Assembly: GCA_037102815.1 (NCBI GenBank)
Contig: BTPP01000003.1
Coordinates: forward strand, 4,030,001 to 4,094,000
Origin: Neurospora intermedia
Taxonomy: Eukaryota; Ascomycota; Sordariomycetes; Sordariales; Sordariaceae
Length of the DNA stretch: 64,000 nucleotides
Direction: 5' to 3'
Below the pieces are notes generated by a model. That model worked only from the letters and a program-made list of their open reading frames with translations, did no database searches and was not told the origin of the DNA. Each line of letters starts with the position of its first letter. Position 1 is the first letter of the stretch. A program made the position numbers and the translations under genes. Positions 58,401 to 64,000 of this stretch are shown here, piece by piece.

Positions 58401-60614
58401 AACTTACCTTGGGAGGTACAGTAAGAGTCGAAAAATACTGTCACCCCTTACTCTATTAGATGTGTGGCGGTGGGTGACTGTATTTATTTCTTTTCTATTA
58501 TGAGTTAAGTTGCTCTTTAGTAATCGAGATTCTGCTGTCCCAAAGTTCACCGTTGTTATGACCCAGCTTTCATTTTATACGTTATGAGGCTCTTTCTCAA
58601 TTTGAGGCTCTGCGGAAAGTGCCTGATTTCCGTGGCCTCAGCCATAAGATCTCATGTTTTCTCTCATGATCTGAAGACAATCATATGGAGCCACTTACAA
58701 AACAGCCTAGAGCCGCAACTACTGCCCCCCTTTCAACACATGTTACCCCATTCGGTAGCGCGGCGACCAAAGGGGATGTTGTATACTGAAACATGTCGAA
58801 GACATGGGGCTCTCCTAGACCTCAAGGAGGGCCATGAAGAAAATATATGGCCGTTCTGTTCAACATTATAACCGACACTCGAAGGAATACCGAAATCTCG
58901 ACAGGTAATGGGTAAGGCGTCAGGTCAAAGACCATATGGACTTCATCTTGCCACGGGACTCTCGATAACCACTGGCTGGATGCTGCCTTGACGGGTATAC
59001 ATTCGACGAATTTCACCGCTGGGTTGCAATGACTCTCAGTAGTTCCCTGGTAAATTCAGTAACAACACGGAGCCGCGCGTCTCGCGGGGAACTAATGATT
59101 ACATGATAAACAGAAGCTTTGACACCTTGTCCAGATTGCCCAGTGCATAATGTTGGATTGGCCTTTGAAGACGAACGGATGGTCCGTGTTCTCACGTTTC
59201 CTCCCGTTGGTTATCAGAACTAAAGTAGTTTTGCCAAATTGTTCGGTTAAGAAGTTGCTAACTCTCTTCATCGCTTTAGCCGAGTTACTATTCTCAATGA
59301 ATGGTTACAAACCACTACTCTTGCCAAGCCGAGCCCGAACTCATTGAGTGGATTCAGGATGTTGGCTAAACTTGGTCATCTTCGACCATTAGGGCCAAAC
59401 GCATGTTACCTTCAAAGGTCTTGAATAGAGCTTCAACTTTACAAGCAGTCTAAACACCAACTCAACATCTGTTTCCACCTATGTCGAGGATATGGGTTGC
59501 TGTTGTGAGCCAGCCTCCTGAATTGTTTTCAACCTAAGACATACCACCCGTAACAGTTGGTGTCTGCCTACGCTGAGGCCCTGGCAGAACCAACAGCCAC
59601 GATGCCTTGTAGATGCCGATTTTGCAATTGGGCCATGGCAGCTCTTTAGTCCCATCATTTGGTGCGTTGATATTGGCCAAAATGCTTAACTGTAAACGGC
59701 ACTTCAGTTGTTGTTCCATGAGCATGCCGGGCGTTGTTACGCTGATTACCACCGTTATCCCTTGGACTCACTCAATGGATCAGTACACACTAAGAACTGA
59801 ACTCGGATTTGTGATTCTGTGAATCTTAAGAGTACTTCCTATTCGTTTTCTTCAACATGAAGTAAACCTATCTAGTCGTTTCTGACATAAAGTGGAAGGT
59901 CATGCTCGCTGTAGATGATGGCGCTGAAGGTAAGTAATACATACCTAGAGGTAGGTGGGTAAGGTACCTTAACTTACCATTTCCGGTTTGGGCCCCCAGT
60001 GCCCTCAATCTGCGACCAACGGTGTGGGTCCCCGGCTCTTGCGCAGGCACTGGACGGGCCCCTACGGGGCTGATCTCCCCGCTGCGGCCAGGGGCCAGGG
60101 CAGGTTTCCAAACCGGTTCCAACAGATGTGCGTTGAAAGACTGGATGATCCAATGTCTTGCATTGTCCAACCGAAGCAAACCTCCGATCTAAATTATGGC
60201 ATTTCATCTTTGAGCGCATCCTTGGACGCCGTCGCGAGATCTGTCCAGACCAACGGCAGCGACCAACATACGGCGTCGTAACTACACTACACGCTGCGGT
60301 CCCCTCCGAACGACGGCGATTCTCATATGAGCAGGCGGTATTCCACTTGCCTCCTGAAATCTCGCCCTCCGTCCGCTTTCTGTCATCCCGCCGCGCCAAC
60401 TCCTCCTGCCGACCGACCATTGCGATTGACACCTTTCATTCCACATCATCAGCAGCCTGATGCGCTAGCCTGCGTATAAGCGAATAAACGCCCCAACCCG
60501 TACCTCGTTCGTTCAAAGCGCCACCGACGACCCTGATCGCTGACTTCCAACCCGTATATCATCCCATTGCGCTACGACAACACCACATTCCATGCCTCGA
60601 GGGTTGGGGACGAA
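55442..60614. other. Intergenic, no recognisable gene
   Basis: Promoter side of the small cysteine-rich gene and of pfa5. The longest frame (55754-56356, minus, 200 codons) has no domain that I recognise and no supporting splice structure. The motif TACCTAGAGGTA lies at 59942-59953. Sequence from about 60270 to 60560 is C-rich and probably promoter or leader of pfa5. Confidence 0.45.
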
Positions 60615-62154
60615 ATGAGTTCCGTTCGAGCGCGCCGGTCCGAGACGAGATGGGTGACGCGATTTATGCCTGTTTTTCTAGCCGTCTGTTTCGGTCTGAC
60701 AACATACACCACGGCCAAGAGAGTCTGCGGTACGTCCCTGGTTGTTTTCCCCAATCTCCAACTTCCACTTCAACAGCTGCTCTCTGTCCCCGTGTGATGT
60801 CACCCAGCATGTTCCCTCCCCGACTAATGTGGAGCTCCTGCAAGTCCGTCTGACGCGGAGCTTTTCCACTGACCGGAACCCTTTCACAGTGGATCACTTC
60901 CTCCATAGGCGTCAACAACCCAGCGCTGCGATCGCATTCCTCGTCTTCTACCTCGTCACTTTCACGTTCATGCTCTTGACCTATATACGATTATTCCTGG
61001 TGATTCAACTAAATCCCGGCGTTATTCCCCTCGGGCAGCGAGCGATATGGCGGTTGGAAAAAGAAGAAAAAGAAAAACCAAGTTGGCGACGGCACAAGCA
61101 TAAACAGACCGGCGATATAGAGGCCAACGCCTACAGTAATGTCGGACCAGACGATGACTCTGATAGCCCTGGGCTCGAGTCCTTTTACAGCAAAGACGTT
61201 TTTATCTGCGAATCAGACGGAAAGCCGCGATGGTGTCACAGCTGTTGCACCTGGAAGCCAGACAGGGCGCATCACTGCAGTGAAATCGATCGATGTGTCA
61301 AGAAGATGGATCACTATTGCCCGTGGGTCGGGGGAATTGTGGGTGAGACGTGTAAGTGGAAAGAAATCATTGATACATCTGATGGCAGACTAGGCTAATT
61401 CTGGTGCGCAGCGTTCAAGTACTTCATCCAGTTCACGTTTTACGCATCGCTTTGCTCCATAGTAGTTATCACTGCTTGCGCTGTTTGCACGAGACAACGG
61501 CTTCATACCGGTCACGGCCTTGATGGTTTTGTGGTCGCCATATTGGCTTTATCCGGCCTCCTGGGATTTTTTGCCGTCACCATGTTCATCACTTCCGCGC
61601 GATATGTGCTGCAGAACATGACAAACATTGACTACCTCAAGTCCAAAAACTTCGTACATAACCTCGCCATTCGGGTCCCGAGAGGCATCCAATCTTGTGA
61701 AAAGTACAGGGTCGTCACATATCCGATATCGAAATCCGGAGACTCGGCCACTTCGTTACCTGGAGACGTCGGTGCAAGAGGCGTGGCCAATGAGAGGGAT
61801 ATGCTCGCAACGCGCACCTTTGCTGTCGTGAAAACTGAGCTGGGCGAGAACCCGTGGGATCTAGGCTTCTATCGAAACTGGAAATCCGTCATGGGCAACA
61901 GCATCATTGACTGGCTACTGCCCCTCAAGGGCTCACCTTGCGCAACGTACGAGAACAACGAGAGCTTCTACGAAATGGGCCCTATATATCTGCGAGTGCG
62001 AGAAAGGTTCAGGCTTCCGCACCTAACCGACGACGAGAAGGGGTTTACCACATCGAAGAAGGAGTTGTCGTCGAAATCTCGGGCCAAGGAGAGGAAACAA
62101 AAGAAGCAGGAGCAGGGATCACAGGACCGGGCCCATGGGTCGGCGAACTTGTGA
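60615..62154 (+). CDS. pfa5: PFA5-like DHHC-family protein S-acyltransferase
   Basis: Three exons, 60615-60729, 60890-61351 and 61412-62154, with introns of 160 and 60 nt, give 439 residues. Four hydrophobic segments are visible (about 13-38, 53-85, 196-218, 230-258), flanking a cytosolic cysteine-rich domain (about 150-195) with CHSC, RAHHC and the catalytic motif DHYC at 179-182. DHYC in place of DHHC is known in yeast Pfa5 and Akr1/Akr2; without ankyrin repeats this protein fits Pfa5. The family transfers palmitate to cysteine of target proteins at membranes. After the fourth segment a hydrophilic tail carries NIDYLKSKN and ends in a Lys/Glu-rich stretch. The ATG at 60615 is the first in frame. 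The target is unknown. Confidence 0.88.
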
Positions 62155-63838
62155 TCAACATCAACTTATTAATCTAGATACCCCCTTCCATTTGTCTATG
62201 CTCTCTGTTTACCATACTATTTTGGTTTCTGGACTTTTGCCGGCGCTCAGCGAAGGGCCCGGCGGTCATGTTTCTTTTACTTTTGATTAGATACTTTAAT
62301 GCTGGCTTACAGTCGGCACTTATGTATGGTGTCGAACTGCTATTTCTCCGGGTATGAGCAGGTAGTGTTTCGAGGCTCTTTCTTCCTTTCACCAACGAAG
62401 TCAGGTACTGTTTCTATACAACTTCCCAGCAGACTCCCCTTTGTGGTAACCTCTGCAGTGACATAACCCTCTCTATCCACACGAATCATTCTTCTAGCCG
62501 GCCGAGCACAGTCCTTGTTGCTACCCATATCATGGAAAGTGGAAGTTCGATAACGTTGAACATAAAGGTCAGAAGCATGGCGCTTGTTGCAATTGCAATC
62601 ATGCAGTGCCGCTGCTTGATTCCTACCTAACCGACTCCAATATGGTAAGCCCTGCGTACTTGATCTCAATAGCGTGATGCAACTCCAGTGGAACTCTGAG
62701 AGACCAACCGAAGGAAATCCGAGTGCAATCTAGAGGACGAGTGATAACCGATGATAACAGAAAATGATGCATCGTGCGAACTGGTGGTATCGTAGGGTTC
62801 ATTGCATCGTATAACCCCCACGTGTGGAACATATGGTAACTCAGTATGCATGCAGGTGGTGAGTTGTCATTTGGGTTCAAGTTCCCGATTCTCAGGTTGC
62901 GTAGAGATGAGTATCAGAGATCATTTGTCTGTAGTATCTCGTTCGTTCTGTCTAACATACTTCTAGCCGCGACTTCGGCACAATATAACTGGTTGAGATC
63001 CCTGTCGTCGTGATGCCGTGAGGTGGTGTTGATACGTGATGGCAGCTCAGGACTCCGAGTTTCCCAAGACAAGAGCAGTCGGCAAGGTGCCTAGGTATCC
63101 CCGCGTGCAAGTCCCTACAACACTACATTACTGTAGACATCTTGAACGCAACATGGATAGGATCCGTTCATGTAACCCCCCTCCCCCCTGCCCCCGCCCG
63201 CGCCTTACTAGGCGATGTAGGCATTGTCGTGTTTGGGCAAAATACTGTATTGTGGACCGTTCTGTTCTGCCACATCAACTTCAGGTCAGGTGTACATCTC
63301 TAGTGTATCTCGCATATGCGGGAAGGGGCCCTTTTGGACTGAAGGGTTGGGCTAAAACGCGGGATGACTTCGCGGCTCTGCATTTCATTTCGATGATCAT
63401 TCACCTCTAGCTTACTGAAGTCGGTTGGCACAGCAGACGGAGTCGTGACCTGCAGGGTGGGACTCCCGCACGTGGGGATCTCATCACTGATAGGCGCGGA
63501 TGTACCTATCGAGTTACCCGCTGTGGGGGGACCTCCCGGCTCGAACTTCCTCCGATCCTGTCAGCTTCCAAATAGTTTCCACAGGGCAGTCTGGACACTG
63601 GACTACGCGGCGATTCCCACCTTACCTTAGCGCGCTTTTGCTCCGTTCGACGTGACTTCGGCACTCTCACAACCACCCGTCGCGACGCCGTCTTCATGCG
63701 CCTCCGCCACCGATGAACGTCTCTCGGCCATCCGCGATCACCACGACTCTGACTGCCGTAGCCGGTCCGTCTTCATAGCCCGACCGACCGAATGAAAATG
63801 ACGACACCCTTGGCTATACAATCCGCCCATACGTCGCC
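62155..63838. other. Intergenic between pfa5 and the polymerase gene
   Basis: 3' region of pfa5 and promoter side of the next gene, same strand. Short overlapping frames on both strands carry no recognisable domain. Nothing else is supported. Confidence 0.5.
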
Positions 63839-64000
63839 ATGTCGTCACCGCCCCATATGCAGTCCTTTCGCGACTTGTCTCCCGCGGGCGCTCCCGGCAT
63901 GAAGCGTTCACGGTTCACGTATCGTCACATCCAGCAACTCGCTGCCTCGAGTACTTCGTGTCCGCTCAGGGTCATCGCTCACCTGGATCTCGATTGCTTC
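63839..64000 (+). CDS. Y-family DNA polymerase (probably eta), 5' part only
   Basis: From the ATG at 63839 the frame runs open to the window edge (54 codons). After a Ser/Pro/Arg-rich leader, residues about 43-54 read RVIAHLDLDCF, which is the first conserved block of Y-family translesion polymerases, holding the first metal-binding aspartate and the steric-gate aromatic. The CF after the acidic pair and the preceding RVIAH fit polymerase eta (Rad30) better than kappa or Rev1. Polymerase eta copies past UV dimers. No intron is visible in the part seen; the remainder lies outside the window. Confidence 0.72.
   Translation, partial: MSSPPHMQSFRDLSPAGAPGMKRSRFTYRHIQQLAASSTSCPLRVIAHLDLDCF

Overview
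This window looks like nuclear DNA from a filamentous ascomycete, probably a Sordariomycete. The genes are monocistronic, lie on both strands and are cut by short introns (about 47-168 nt). The introns have GTRNGT-type donors, CTAAC/CTRAC-like branch sites and YAG acceptors. The proteins are typical fungal ones: a Zn2Cys6 regulator, PAN3, PFA5, LSM7, a UBX2/FAF2-like protein and an ASH1-type SET protein. I saw no prokaryotic operon structure, rRNA, tRNA or CRISPR. The class assignment is inference from protein likeness and intron style.

Layout. 1-16334 is a gene-poor stretch of about 16 kb with long homopolymer tracts, a structured GC-rich element near 14574-14648 and a weak candidate for a decayed spliced gene near 13556-14145. 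16335-17812 (+) is a proline-rich Zn2Cys6 regulator whose zinc cluster is split by a GC-AG intron. 17813-23108 has no recognised gene. 23109-24823 (-) is an F-box protein. 24824-28575 has no recognised gene. From 28576 to 50916 the window is gene-rich: VHS-GAT trafficking adaptor (-), UBX2/FAF2-like Cdc48 adaptor (-), pan3 (+), lsm7 (-), a protein with a C-terminal zinc cluster (+), a low-complexity protein (-) and an ASH1-like histone methyltransferase (+). 50917-60614 is again sparse; I found one small two-exon gene there (55153-55441, -) for a 74-residue cysteine-rich protein. The right end carries pfa5 (+) and the first 54 codons of a Y-family DNA polymerase, probably eta (+), cut by the window edge.

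How the genes work together. There is no cluster and no single pathway. The genes are housekeeping or regulatory and act in mRNA decay (PAN3; LSM7 in the Lsm1-7 and Lsm2-8 rings), chromatin and transcription (ASH1-like, zinc-cluster proteins), ubiquitin-dependent sorting and ER degradation (VHS-GAT, UBX2-like, F-box), palmitoylation (PFA5) and translesion synthesis. I assembled exon structures by hand from frame, splice sites and family motifs; all totals close in frame. I did not find a mobile element, a biosynthetic cluster or a clearly new system. The most interesting items are the small cysteine-rich gene, the RGG-rich extension on LSM7, the C-terminal zinc cluster protein, the GC-AG intron inside a zinc cluster, the alternative in-frame acceptors in pan3 and the folded element in the desert.
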